Assembly (NCBI GenBank): GCA_963971305.1
Contig: OZ020303.1
Coordinates: forward strand, 45,372,106 to 45,436,105
Source of the DNA: Arcuatula senhousia
Taxonomy: Eukaryota > Mollusca > Bivalvia > Mytilida > Mytilidae
Direction of reading: 5' to 3'
Length of the DNA stretch: 64,000 nt
Both the position numbers and the translations under genes were made by a program. Of this stretch, positions 48,490 through 59,966 are shown in pieces; position 1 is the stretch's first letter; each line of letters opens with the position of its first letter. A model generated the notes under the pieces. That model was not told where the DNA came from and did no database searches. It saw nothing but the letters and a program-made list of their open reading frames with translations.

Positions 48490-50884
48490 ACAGTGCAATC
48501 CCAACTCCCTTATCAAAAACAAAATATTATTTTTGCTTTTATACACTTTCTCAGCAACTAGGAAGAGCTAAATGGGGTTTCTCACTTAGACCCTACCCTT
48601 CACTCCTTTCCAGAACTCTGGTGACAGCCATTATCCAACCTGTCTGAAATCTAAAGCTCATTGCAGCACAATTGAATGTCAGAAACTGTCGGAAATCATT
48701 GCCATTTTAGAAGTATTTTACTAGATTAGTGGTTACTAAAAGATCCTTACTGGTACTTTTTTTGTTGCTAAAAATTGACTGAAAACCAAGGTTATTAGAT
48801 GAAGCAGATATGTCCATCTCAGTCTGTCATCAAGTGGCTGTGTTAGTTGTTTAACTCTGAAGTGCAGATAACTGCATAGATAAGTATGTAGGTGGAACAA
48901 TGTACTCTTTTTTGAAGAGTGCATTATTTTACATGTATATTAATTATGCTATTGTGTTATTGGATTGTCGTCTCCTACACATTTACTCTGCATATTACTA
49001 CTATTTGATTTTGTTGCCTTGTATGAAACAGCTGTTTATCACAGACATATGGTCCATGTAATTTATATTAAATGACAACCAATAATGTACATGTACCTGT
49101 TACAAAAACTATAGACAAGGTTGAAAATGCTTTTAACTGCCTTTATTGCTGTTATATGTTTTTTTTTTATCAAGATGTGATGCCGTAGTACTAGTATTAT
49201 TGTGACATTGAGAATGGCAAGCTATAAAAAATACCCACACTCCAAAAAAATAAGCAATAAATAACAACAAAAATCCTCATCATTTTCCTTTTAATTTAAT
49301 AAACTATGAAGTAAACATCTAAGTTTTAAGGCAACTTTCAACTAGACATTTTGCTATTTTTGTATAAAGAAATGCAAAGCATTATATTTTGCAAATTCCT
49401 ATTTTTGAAATTCTTTAACTAAGGACTTTTGAAAATGCCAAACAGTAGTCACATCATTCAGACAAGGGGCAACATAATGTCATTCAGTATATTAGGGTCG
49501 ATATTTACTTTCTCATTATATTCTTAGGTGCAGCAAAGAAAGATTTTTAGATTTCTTTATTATATTACATAATATCCAGGCGTTACGTCACATAACTGAC
49601 TTAATTGGTTTATTGAAAGTTTTTTGTATCTATTTTATTTTAATATATGCCAGGTGAGAAAGTGTTTTATCCAATCAGATGATAATACTGTCTGTAGTAA
49701 CGTTGAATTTTTATGAATGGAGATCTTACCTTTTGTGGTTTCAGGTAAAAAATTTAAGGGATTGGTGAAAAAAATTTGGGTCAAAAGTTTATAACATTGA
49801 CATAGTGGATAGGCCTTGTGATTACAAACATATTACATTGCGTAAAAAGCAAGGTGATAAAACGGAATGTAGGTAATCTTAAAATACCTGAACATTTTGG
49901 CGGGAGATTGTTATCTTCTATATTTGGTTTTTACGTCTTCTTGTGTAAATATTCAAGTTAACATAGATATAAAGGAATTCAAGCAGAACGCTCTACCCAT
50001 TGATTTACTTTTAAAATTTAATACACATATTCCTCAATAATATAGCATTCAATTTGCATAATAATAATTGCACTTAGCTGATTCTGGTGTTCTTTAGTTA
50101 TAAAAGTGAGGTGATTATTTACTATAAGGGATTTTGCCAAAGAATTATAATATTTGAGTTTTCAAGTATGCTATGTACATGTATATTATTTAGTAGGAAT
50201 ATTGTTTTACAATGGTTTGATTAATGAAGCTTTCAACATAATTCAAAGGTCAAACATATAAGTGTCACATTATCAAAATGTGTTTGTTTGTGTCCTTAAC
50301 AGCAACACAAAAAAATGTTCTGTCCTTGCATGTTCATGCTACAGACAGTTTCATTATAAATTGCATGTAGCCTAAATATCCTATATAATGTTAGTGATGT
50401 TATGTCAATATTGCTCATCTACTATTTGAGCTAAACAAGTTCTTATTTGATTTAACAACTTTCTATCAACATATTTTAATGCATGGTGATGCTTTCCTTT
50501 CCTCTTTGCAAACATTTAAATCTTATAACATAAGTAAAAAAATAGATATTGAGGAAACATTTTTATGCTTTTAAATCAAGATATGTAAAACATGTGCACT
50601 AATAGTGTAATCATTTGAGGAAGTCTATTTTATTTTTAGACTTAAGCGGTCATGAAGATTTTCATGAAGATTTTCCGCACCTTACAGAGATAAAAGAAAG
50701 AAAATACTTCGATTGTACTTATTGAGGGATACAAAGTTGTGTATTTAATATTATCTGTTGTCTTTGGAAAGAGATAATATACTGAAATCTAGAAGATTAC
50801 TAACAGCTTTTTGACAAGGTTGTTTTCACCTGAGATTGTACTTTTACAGGTATTTCCTGTAAACATGACACCCACACTTGGGAG
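48490..50884. other. AT-rich stretch with nothing recognisable
   Basis: Short frames at 48459-48647 and 48736-48924 (minus) lack motifs. No supported features. Confidence 0.4.
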
Positions 50885-51265
50885 TTCCCATTCAGGTATT
50901 TAAGTTATGAACCTTTACCAAGAACTACATGAAAGTGGCTAATGCATAAAACAGTGGCTGCAGTGACCTAAATTCTAGTAGATGGTGTCATGTTACCCAA
51001 GACACATCTAGTGGCAAAATATCATTGACCCCCAACATCTAGTATCCTAGCTATTATCCATAACCAAAGTCCTTCATGCATAAAATATAAGTGACAGTGA
51101 CCTACTTTGTTGTGGGTTATATAGCATTACCCAAGACACATCTAGTGGAGAAATATCATAAACTCCAAACATCAAGTATCCAAGTTATCGACCTTTACCA
51201 AGAACTTGAAAGAAAGTGTTACGGATGTATGGACGGATATACAGACAGACAAGGGTAAAACTATA
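50885..51265 (-). repeat. Diverged 147-bp tandem repeat element, reverse copy
   Basis: On the minus strand it reads TTGTCTGTCTGTATATCCGTCC, then units with TTCTTGGTAAAGGTCGATAAC, GGATACTTGATGTTTGGAG, GATGTGTCTTGGGTAATGC and AGTAGGTCACTGTC. These match the unit of 41985-42420 in order. Boundaries between units on the plus strand fall near 50912, 51058 and 51192. Confidence 0.75.
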
Positions 51266-53279
51266 TTGCAAATCCACATACGTGGTTGGGTCATCAAAAA
51301 TTCTGGATCCACCCCTGTATAAAAGTTATGTGATTTTTTACAATATAAAGATTATTTTTTCATGTTGAAATTAATTTTAATTGAAACATAGTATTTGCAA
51401 AAACCAAATTTGCAATACATGCGTACATGCAATTCACATATATATTTATCATTTAATGGTATTGTATTTCTTATAATAAAAGACATATCAGAATGTGACA
51501 TGTCATGAAACTTGGCATATTGCCCCATCTATAGGTTCATATTCTATTTTTTTCCAACAATGAAGGACACTGCAGTTAAGTCAAATTTTCATTTGCTGTA
51601 CATGTTTTTTTTAGAACCATGTAATCCACACCTTCGTGACAATTCAAGCCTTTCCTTTAGACTTTTGCCACAGCATATCTACCCAATATTTGTAACTTTT
51701 CATTGAACTTTTATTGCAAATTGCAATTGTTTTGTTATCATAGTATATTCATGCTACTCTTTATTTTTTTTCAGATACCTCCTTTTCAGACAATATATTT
51801 ACAGAAATCAAATCTTGTGATTGGATGTGCACATACTTATATTATAATGTATAGTGTCTTCTTATCATTTGATTAGATTGATAATTACATCAGAACAGAA
51901 AAGTTTTACAGAATTAAAAATTTGTCACATTTGAATGGAAGTTAACATCACAAAAATCCTTACATTTAATAGTCTATGAAAAATGTTTGTACATGTACAT
52001 GTACTTGGATTGTAGATATTTAGATCCAAACCTCTTTGCATGTTTCCTTTCTGTCATTTATGTGTTTTAAACTTCTCCAACAGTACCATTGGCCTATTCA
52101 ATTATTGGCTCAGTAAGATCCCTAGTGACTACTTATTGTTAATATGTAAGTACATGCACTCATTTTAGCAGGAGACCTATCCCCCCTTTATACTTTGTCC
52201 AAAAAATTGTTTATATGTGTAGTAGGAATTTTTGAATGCTAGACAAATGATATAATCCTGGACCCAAACGCCTGTGCTCAATACAGCTGGGCCTATTGTT
52301 TAACACTTTCATCATTGATAAATTTAGTTTGGAGGGATCGCTGTTAAAAATATTAAAAACTATTGTTAGGTACTAGTCCATTTTATAACTGATCGGAGGA
52401 CTGGGATTGATAGTCAGAAAAACTTATTGTGAGTTATTGTTAAAAATATGTAAGTAACATTTTTTTCTTATAAAACTTACAGCAGTGATGAAAACCATTT
52501 TTTCAGCCAATTTTTATTCATGGAAATCTCAGCCCCAAACTTGGTAATAAAATGTTTATTTCCCTTTAGTCAGGAATTTTAAATAAACACGTTTTTAAAA
52601 TGTTCCTGCATGCCTTTTGCATCATGAAAAAAGTTTCCCGCGGTTTCATTATTACCTCCCTTATTACCGGAAGTTGGAAGTATTTTGATTTTGGATCGAG
52701 GTTTGTTTAGGTTCTGCAACTAGTGTGGTTCTTAAAAAATAATGAAAATAACTGACCAGGACACAACAGAAATGCTACAGATAACTAGAACACATAATTC
52801 TGCATCTGCTTATCAAATATTTTCAATAAATAACCTGTGTTTTACGTAGTATAAACTGCAGATTCGCCAGTATTATCATCATGGCTGCCTGAGCACATGG
52901 TAAATTTAACCTCTCACAACATTAATTAATATAGAGAAATATGTCCTTCAAGTGTCAATAAAACATTTCTTTCAATTAAATTACGAACTTAAGATTTAAT
53001 TTGTCATATTTTAGGTTTAACGTGCTTCAGCATGCCACAATGCAAGGAGTCGTTAATATAATTTCTCGTCACTGTGAGTGTGAACGAAACTTATGTATTA
53101 AAGTATAATGGTTTGTATGTAATTGTAATGGGACAGTTAAATACCTTCACTCTAGTAGGTAATATAAAGGTGCAAGTTATTGACTCCCCTTGAGCTCATT
53201 CATGTCATTTGCAAACGAGCTCGTTTGTCTGAGGAATGGTCAGTGTTACAATGTAGATCCCCAGTGACTCCAACCAAAG
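51266..53279. other. AT-rich stretch; no supported gene
   Basis: A fragment GGTCATCAAAAATTCTGGATCCACCCC near 51290 resembles pieces at 44150 and 46115, which suggests old dispersed-repeat remnants. A good acceptor (TTTTTTTTCAG) near 51774 opens a 33-codon frame, but no donor or partner exon is clear. Confidence 0.35.
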
Positions 53280-53415
53280 ACGGATCTAAGACCTGCGTAC
53301 TGGGCGCGCCCTCCCCCTGTTTGACCAAATAATTTGGTTAAGAAAACAAGAGGTCCTAGAAGGTTTTTTTATAATTGCGGGCCCCCAATTTGAAAATTTC
53401 TGGATCCCCCACAGC
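53280..53415. repeat. Dispersed-repeat fragment with GC-rich core
   Basis: CGGATCTAAGACCTG, GGGCGCGCCCTCCCCC, GCGGGCCCCCAATTTGAAAATTTCTGGATCC. The GGATC and AAATTTCTGG blocks recall fragments at 46115 and 51290. No clear termini. Confidence 0.35.
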
Positions 53416-55585
53416 CGACAGTGAGGTGGATCATGGTAACATTATTTTAAATGAAATCTGTCATCAGCACTTGGACACTTGAACTAATTCAATGGAAAGG
53501 GTTCCCGTGGTTTAATTCAATAAAAAAATATCTTTTTGTTATTACATGTATTGTTAAGTTCCGGAAACATTTCACTTTTTCCAATAATTTGTTTGTTATG
53601 TGCAACAAATTTCGTTTATTGTCCATGTTAATACATGTAAAAAAAGCAAAATTGACTGGCTGTCGCACAAGAACAAATTTAGACAAAAACAAAAGATTGG
53701 AACAGAGTTAATCAACAACAAAATAATTTAAAACATGACGTCTCAAAAAAAACAGCGGACAATGGTCTTGTGGAATGTGCAATGCTGAATTTTCTCAAAT
53801 CTGTTTGTAATACTATTCATGTACACATTTGAAATGGACTTGTGTCAATTAATTTGTAATGTTGACCTGTATTTTATACATCAAGGACTTTGACCAAGTT
53901 AAATGGTTGGTCCCTTAGGGATGCCGTTTCCGTCTTTACAAAACTACAGACATGTTATGAATTGGTATCGAAAATGTACATTTACCAGGTATTTAGTATT
54001 AAGCTAAAATAAACAACCTGACTTTTTTGTTTTACTTTTCTAGGGAGATGTTTATGAGAAAGATTCTGTACCAATTCAGGGCCATTTACTTCAAAGTTGG
54101 AGATGAATACACACTAGGTGCTAGTATTGTAATAACAGCCTTTCAATGACATACATGTAGTACATGTACATGTAGTAAGTAGAAGCATTTTCCACAATTT
54201 ATCATACCTAGACTAAAACACTTGCAAGGATAGAGAGAATAGAATCTCAGTTTAAACATATGTCGTCAAATACATATAATACTTCAAAAATATAAGTCAA
54301 ATTAAATTGATGCATTGATCTTGTGTTGTATTTAATACAAATTTATATTATTAACGTACATGTTATCCAGTTAATTTTTCACTCCACACTGTAATGTGGA
54401 TAATGGGTGTTAAAAAATTCAATTCTCACATTAAAATTGTCTATGTATTTTAGCATATATATTTTAAGTATATAATTTTTATCTGCAAAATATATTACAC
54501 TTGAACTAGATATTATCTTTGCCATATTTCTTTTTTTTTCAGTCTATCCTTTTGGTGACAAATGGTTTATTTCAAAACATATGAACTTGAGCTTTAACTT
54601 AGCTTGCAATTTGTGGGCAATAAGATAAAACCACAATGTATATGTATGAAGTGCAGTAATCAATGCAGCAGCCTATTAAGACACACTGATTATGTAATAC
54701 CAGATAAAGGTGATAAGTTAGCATGCCAGATTTACCAGTTTAACAATGGTATGTACACAAATTAAAACTCAATTTACACAGTGAAACCTGTTTGAGCAGG
54801 ATTTTGTTAATTGAAACTACGGGTTATAAAATGGTGAAGTTTTTATAACAGTTTTTCTCTGCAAATGCAAATCACCGTAGATCGATGTTTGGTGGCACAC
54901 ACAAATGAACAATTAAAAAAAAACAACTAGGGCTTTGTGACCGTGTGTTTCATTTCACAAAAAAGTATTGATTCAAAAGCCAAATCTACAAAAGAAATTC
55001 TATCAAATGTAATAGTTAGTGATAGCATCATGATGGCATCGGGCATGTATTAAATAGTTTTCAACATTCACAAAGTCACAATCCTACTTGTGAAAGACTG
55101 TAAACTTGGCTTAAGATAAAGAAAGATGAAGCCAGTTCATGATCTTTTGTTTTATTTTTTGTGTGTGTAAAAACTTAAACATTAACTTAGTAAACTGCTG
55201 TTAGATAATATTCTCATGCATACATGTATACATGTTTTTCAATTTTTTTCTATTTCAGAAATCTTTTTGGAAGTTTCCAAAATATTTATGGTTGGGATTT
55301 ACAATTCAACACTAGTTATGGGATGTATATTCTTATTCATGGATGGGGATACATCAATTTTTACAAATGGAATAATTACGAAAAAAAATCAAATTTTTTT
55401 GGAGAGTTCAAAAGTACATGTATGTCATGCATTTTTTCCTTGGAATATGTTAAGTTCTCTTTCTTGTGATTAATTAGTGATTGTGAAATTCTCTTGGATT
55501 TTACTTTCTATATTAGAGAAATCATATTTGGATTCTAAAAGTAGCAACTTATGTACCAGTCAAATATTATGTTTCGGATGAACAG
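53416..55585. other. Possible intronic DNA with weak exon-like pieces
   Basis: Two stretches follow good acceptors: 54045-54117 after TTACTTTTCTAG and 54543-54625 after TTTTTTTTCAG. Their open frames join in a compatible phase. A third, after TATTTCAG at 55258, is open in two frames. Donors are poor and I recognise no product. In DNA this AT-rich, 30-45 codon frames are expected by chance. Frames at 53451-53711 (plus) and 53489-53692 (minus) overlap antiparallel and neither shows a domain. Confidence 0.2.
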
Positions 55586-55657
55586 GGCATGACATTACAA
55601 CAAAAACAAAGTGTACCGTTGAATGGATTTATATACATCGAAAACACATGAAAGTTA
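55586..55657 (+). other. Possible coding exon fragment, product unknown
   Basis: One frame reads ...KCTVEWIYIHRKHMKV and ends at a consensus donor GTAAGT (55658). It joins in phase to a piece starting at 56052. The upstream limit is unclear: a TGA lies just before an AG at 55585, and the polypyrimidine tract there is poor. A competing frame in the same DNA runs from an acceptor at about 55516 and stops at 55650. No protein family is recognised. Confidence 0.2.
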
Positions 55658-56051
55658 GTAAGTATCAGGTGTCTGCATTTAACATGTTTAAAGATATTAT
55701 TGATGTGAAAGAAAGTTGCAGGTACCAAAAGGTTACTGTATTGTCAAATCATGCCCTTAATAATTGTGTTTTGTGCTAGAAAACCCTTTAATATTAGTCT
55801 GTGATTGACTAGCATCTCTGAATTTAAAATGCAGCTACATTTACATGTACACTAGTCCTTACATCTGAAGACTACTAGAAATTGATTTGACATCAAATTT
55901 TGCTTGCTTGCCTCTGACAATGTCTAGCCAATTAAATGCACAGTAGTCCAGTCATGTTACATGTAGTTACTTACATGTTATTTACTATTGCTGCTAATGC
56001 TAACATATTAATTATTGGTATTAACTTTTAAAAATTCATTTTCTTTTTCAG

Positions 56052-56104
56052 GTTTTAACAGAGTAATATATAGGAAGACTAAATTTGATGGACAAAGAGA
56101 TTGA
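56052..56104 (+). other. Possible terminal exon fragment, product unknown
   Basis: A strong acceptor (TTTTCTTTTTCAG) is followed by a frame reading FNRVIYRKTKFDGQRD and a TGA stop at 56102-56104. It is in phase with 55586-55657. No nearby AATAAA is obvious. The joined product would be about 40 residues with no recognisable domain, so this may be chance. Confidence 0.2.
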
Positions 56105-56660
56105 GCAAGAACTCCATTTTTTTGTATTGAAATATAGATAAAGCAACAACAAAAACCAAATATAACAAATCAAATTCACAGAATAACTACATGTATAACA
56201 AACTGAAATAAGATCCTGTAATGTGTATATAAAACTCATTAAATATCATCTTCAGAAATTTTGTCATGATTTATGATTTTAATCCTTTATTAATGAAGAT
56301 TTACACCTGTACTTGTGACTTGGGTGTAAAGACTTCTTCAGTAAATGTAAATCACTAAAACTGTTGTAGAAATCATGATTATGCTACATGTATGAACAAA
56401 TTGTAGCTCTACAAATAGTATGGTTTTTCACAGCAATATTAAATGTCTCAAGTTAACAAAATAACTATGAACAGATAATTTTGAAAAATTAATTGCAACA
56501 AACAATACTGATCTTTAAAAGAAAGAAAGAAACACATATAAACATGTCTGTATTTGATTTTAACATGGCTCTGATGAATTGAAATCAAGTAACTTTAATT
56601 TTCAGAACCATATTAATGGTCTCATAACAACCCGTGACCATACATGTATTTTCTGTTATT
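56105..56660. other. AT-rich stretch with nothing recognisable
   Basis: No supported features. Confidence 0.4.
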
Positions 56661-56661
56661 T

Positions 56662-56807
56662 CATAACAGTTTTCAGTAACTACTTATCACAGCCTTTTAA
56701 CGTTTCCTATTGCTTGGATTTGGAATTCGACTCTCATAACAGTTTTCAGTAACTACTTATCACAGCCTTTTGACGTTGCCTATTGCTTGGATTTGGAATT
56801 CGACTCT
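56662..56807 (+). repeat. 73-bp tandem duplication
   Basis: CATAACAGTTTTCAGTAACT begins copies at 56662 and 56735, each ending GGAATTCGACTCT. The copies differ at only two positions (TTTTAACGTTTC versus TTTTGACGTTGC), so the duplication is recent. Confidence 0.95.
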
Positions 56808-59569
56808 CACTCACTACTTCTAGATCTGTTTAAAAATATCTAGCCATTTATGACTGACAGACTTTTCTTTAAATATACCACCATGCATGAAATGGCAAAG
56901 TGTTTTGTTATGGCCTCTGTTTAATTCATTGTTTGTCTGTCTGTCTTCTTGTGATTTCTTGAAATTAAATGACTTTGCACACTATACAACAAAATGCTCA
57001 AATTAGATTTTTATCAAAGTTCATGAGTTTTATATTTTTGTTTAGACATGATACCATATGATCATGATGATCATGATGATTTATCATGTTCTATTTTCTG
57101 TCTTTTAATCTTGAATTTTGTTTCTTCAAAAAGGGCCATAAAAATTAACAAAACTGTTTGAAATACATTTAATTGATATGTTGAAAAATATGAACACTAG
57201 CTTATTTAAAAGAGTAAGTTAACTTACAATGTATAAGGTATGTCCCATTGTCTTGTGTCTAAATGTATGCTGGTTAAAAGACAAAGTAATAGACAACAAG
57301 CAAAATGTCAGATTCTGATAACAAACTAATTGGACCATAGTAAATTTTGTGCTGCTGCTGTGACAATAGTTGATCCTACATGTATTCAGATACATGTACT
57401 ACTGAAAAAACAGTTTAAGCATATACATGTACATGTACAGCCTGCGGTAAAAAATGAAGTATAACCAACTGTGTGAAGCCAATTAGAAAAGTGGACTTAT
57501 GAATTCAATTTAGATAGATGGATATTGTGAAATGAAAAGGACCTTAGGATAAAAGAAAACAAAGATTAAGGTAATTTTCTTGACTTAACACTATGCCATG
57601 ATATTAACTGCACTTACATGTAGTTATTGTATTTATTGCCTTGTGTGGTCGTTCGGCACAACTCTTTTAAAACAGTATAGAAGATTGATCACATGTGTTA
57701 TGGTGTTTGGACACATGTACATTGTACATGTACATGTATGTCTACAATTGCATTTTATTGTTCAAGGGCTGGTACATGTACAAAAAAATGTATATACAAA
57801 GGCTTTATTTAAGCTCTTTGTATTTTTATCTTGCTGAGGCCTGGTTTTGGTATGATTTCCATGTTGCATCTCTTTTCTAAGCTTCCTAAACTTATAATGC
57901 AGTACATTACTCTTTGCTTTTTGGTTAATGCTTTCAGTCTTATTTTTTACTTGCAATATTTGATTAACCTTTCAAAAATAAGGTCAATGCTCTGTGATCA
58001 ACTTCAGCCACAAATGACATCAATAACACCTTAGTTTATTTATCTTCTAAAAAAGTGTTAATTTTAAATCTAATTAAACGATCGGCAATTGTAATTTGAT
58101 TGCATAACTGAATACATTGTACATGTATATGTTTACTTACTGTACTTGCATGTAGAACATAATACAATTAGCCAGGGCCTCATACATGTAGCTGTCAATG
58201 GCTTTAAAAGTTCATGGCCATTCCTCTTGAACTTTTAAACCAGGAATTCTACTATGAATATTCCTCAATGGACATCTAAAATATGTAATTGTTTATTTTG
58301 AGTCATTTAATTCATAATTGTATGATAATGTCTTGTATTTACAACCTAAGAGCCTGCTATAAAAGTTATTTTTTTGTGTAATTGTTTGTTATATCATGCT
58401 GAATCATTATCCATTCTTCAAGTTCCTCTTGTATAAACTGTTTAGACCAAACTTTATGTTTTTGTGCTCTCATGTCAATTATAAGTTTAGACATATTAAT
58501 CACCCCTAAGAGGTGCAATAACCTTTCTTTATCCATCAATTAGTTTTTCCATGTTTACCCTGCAAACATAGCATTTATTACATTTCTGTAATTCAACTTC
58601 AACAATTGAACAGAATGTTAGATAACAGACAACATATAAAACATGGAAACACAAAAACTACTGAATATTGATTAACAATGCGAACTCTAGTGGTAACAAA
58701 AGTGAACTCAGGTGGTAAGAGTAAGCAGTTCCTGCATGCCATAGCACACCCATCGCCATCGGGTTGCCAACAGTCAATTCAGTGTGTCAAATCTGGTAAA
58801 GGAAGACAAAACAAAACCCTAACACAAACCAACATAGTTTTTGAAGAACCTTCAAAACAGATAATAAGATAACAAGTTATAAAACAAAACAAATACACTA
58901 ATTAAGATTAACTTCCATCATTATAGAATATCAGACAAAGAGAAGAAAGCAACAAGAAGGTGTAAATTTACTTCCTGTTTGAAGAAGGATGTTACAACAT
59001 GTACCAACTGGACATCAGGTAATTAATGTTAAACTTGTCAGGCTTGTGATCTCATCTTAGTTAAGTCTTAGACTACGCTGTTAAGTCCAAGTCTTAAAAA
59101 ACTGCTCTTATGTGCTTTTTGAATAAAGAAGTAATGTCAAATGCATGTATATAGGAAATCATTCCCCACTCAGAAGAGAGTAGGATATATTGTCTTGTCT
59201 TTCTGATAAGAATTTTCGTATTAACGCTTAACAGATTTGTGTACTGAAGAAATAAAAGGACACAAATGCGGCATTCGAGTGTCAAACATGTAAATCCAAA
59301 GGGAAACAACAAAACCACCAAAAGCACCAAAAAAACTCAAAACATAAAAAAAACGCAGATCAAGCAAACAGAAATCAACAGCGCAAACTCATGTCATAAC
59401 AAGAATGAAATCAGCTCATCCGCAAGATAGATTTCAAAATGGGAAATGGGAAAACAGCTGTTGCATGATGAGTTTAACCTTCCCTCCCCTTTTCAGTTAA
59501 TGGGTCATCTACATGTACTTACTGTTTCCGGAATAAGATAGTTTGGGTATGCTATTTAATGACATAAAA
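56808..59569. other. AT-rich stretch with TACATGTA clusters; no gene
   Basis: It contains a 9-bp repeat based on GATCATGAT at about 57058-57080 and dense ACATGTACATGTA runs near 57423-57438 and 57708-57737. A fragment near 58690-58790 (GGTAAGAGTAAGCAGTTCCTGC, CACCCATCGCCATCGGG) resembles a bivalve dispersed repeat I recall, but its termini are not visible. Overlapping frames in 57598-58034 are not supported as genes. Confidence 0.35.
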
Positions 59570-59966
59570 TATTTGGGGATAGCCGGGGTATACTGAGAGA
59601 GCAGTGCCTCACAGAGGAAGAGGGGGGTATACTGCTTTACCTCCGCCTGTATGTCCTTCCATCCTTCTGTCTGTCAATCTGGTAAAAGATTTCCCAGAAA
59701 CTTCAAATCACAGTGGCTTGAAATTTTGTATTTGGCTTCAGCATAAGGTCCTTTATTGCAAATACAGATCATACTGAATTAGGTATGTCATCTTCTTCCT
59801 GTTTGGCTCAAGTCAATTTCAACATTACTGGTCATTCAAGATTTTTCTCAGCAACTATTCATCATAGGGAGTAGGGGGGTATCTTCATGTAATTCCTGTT
59901 TGCTTACAGTTAATTTCAGAATAGTGGGGGTATAAAGAGTGAGCAGTGGCTCACAGATTCCTTGTT
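59570..59966 (+). mobile_element. Hairpin-ended element remnant ending CCTTGTT
   Basis: The right end has a perfect hairpin GTGAGC/GCTCAC (loop AGTG) at 59939-59954, followed by AGATTCCTTGTT. The left part carries CCTCCGCCTGTATGTCC and TTCTGTCTGTCAATCTGG, like the starts of the other hairpin-ended elements. The phrase GGGGTATA...GAG[A/T]GAGCAGTG[C/G]CTCACAGA occurs at both ends (about 59585 and 59926). It is non-coding and its left boundary is uncertain. Confidence 0.5.
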
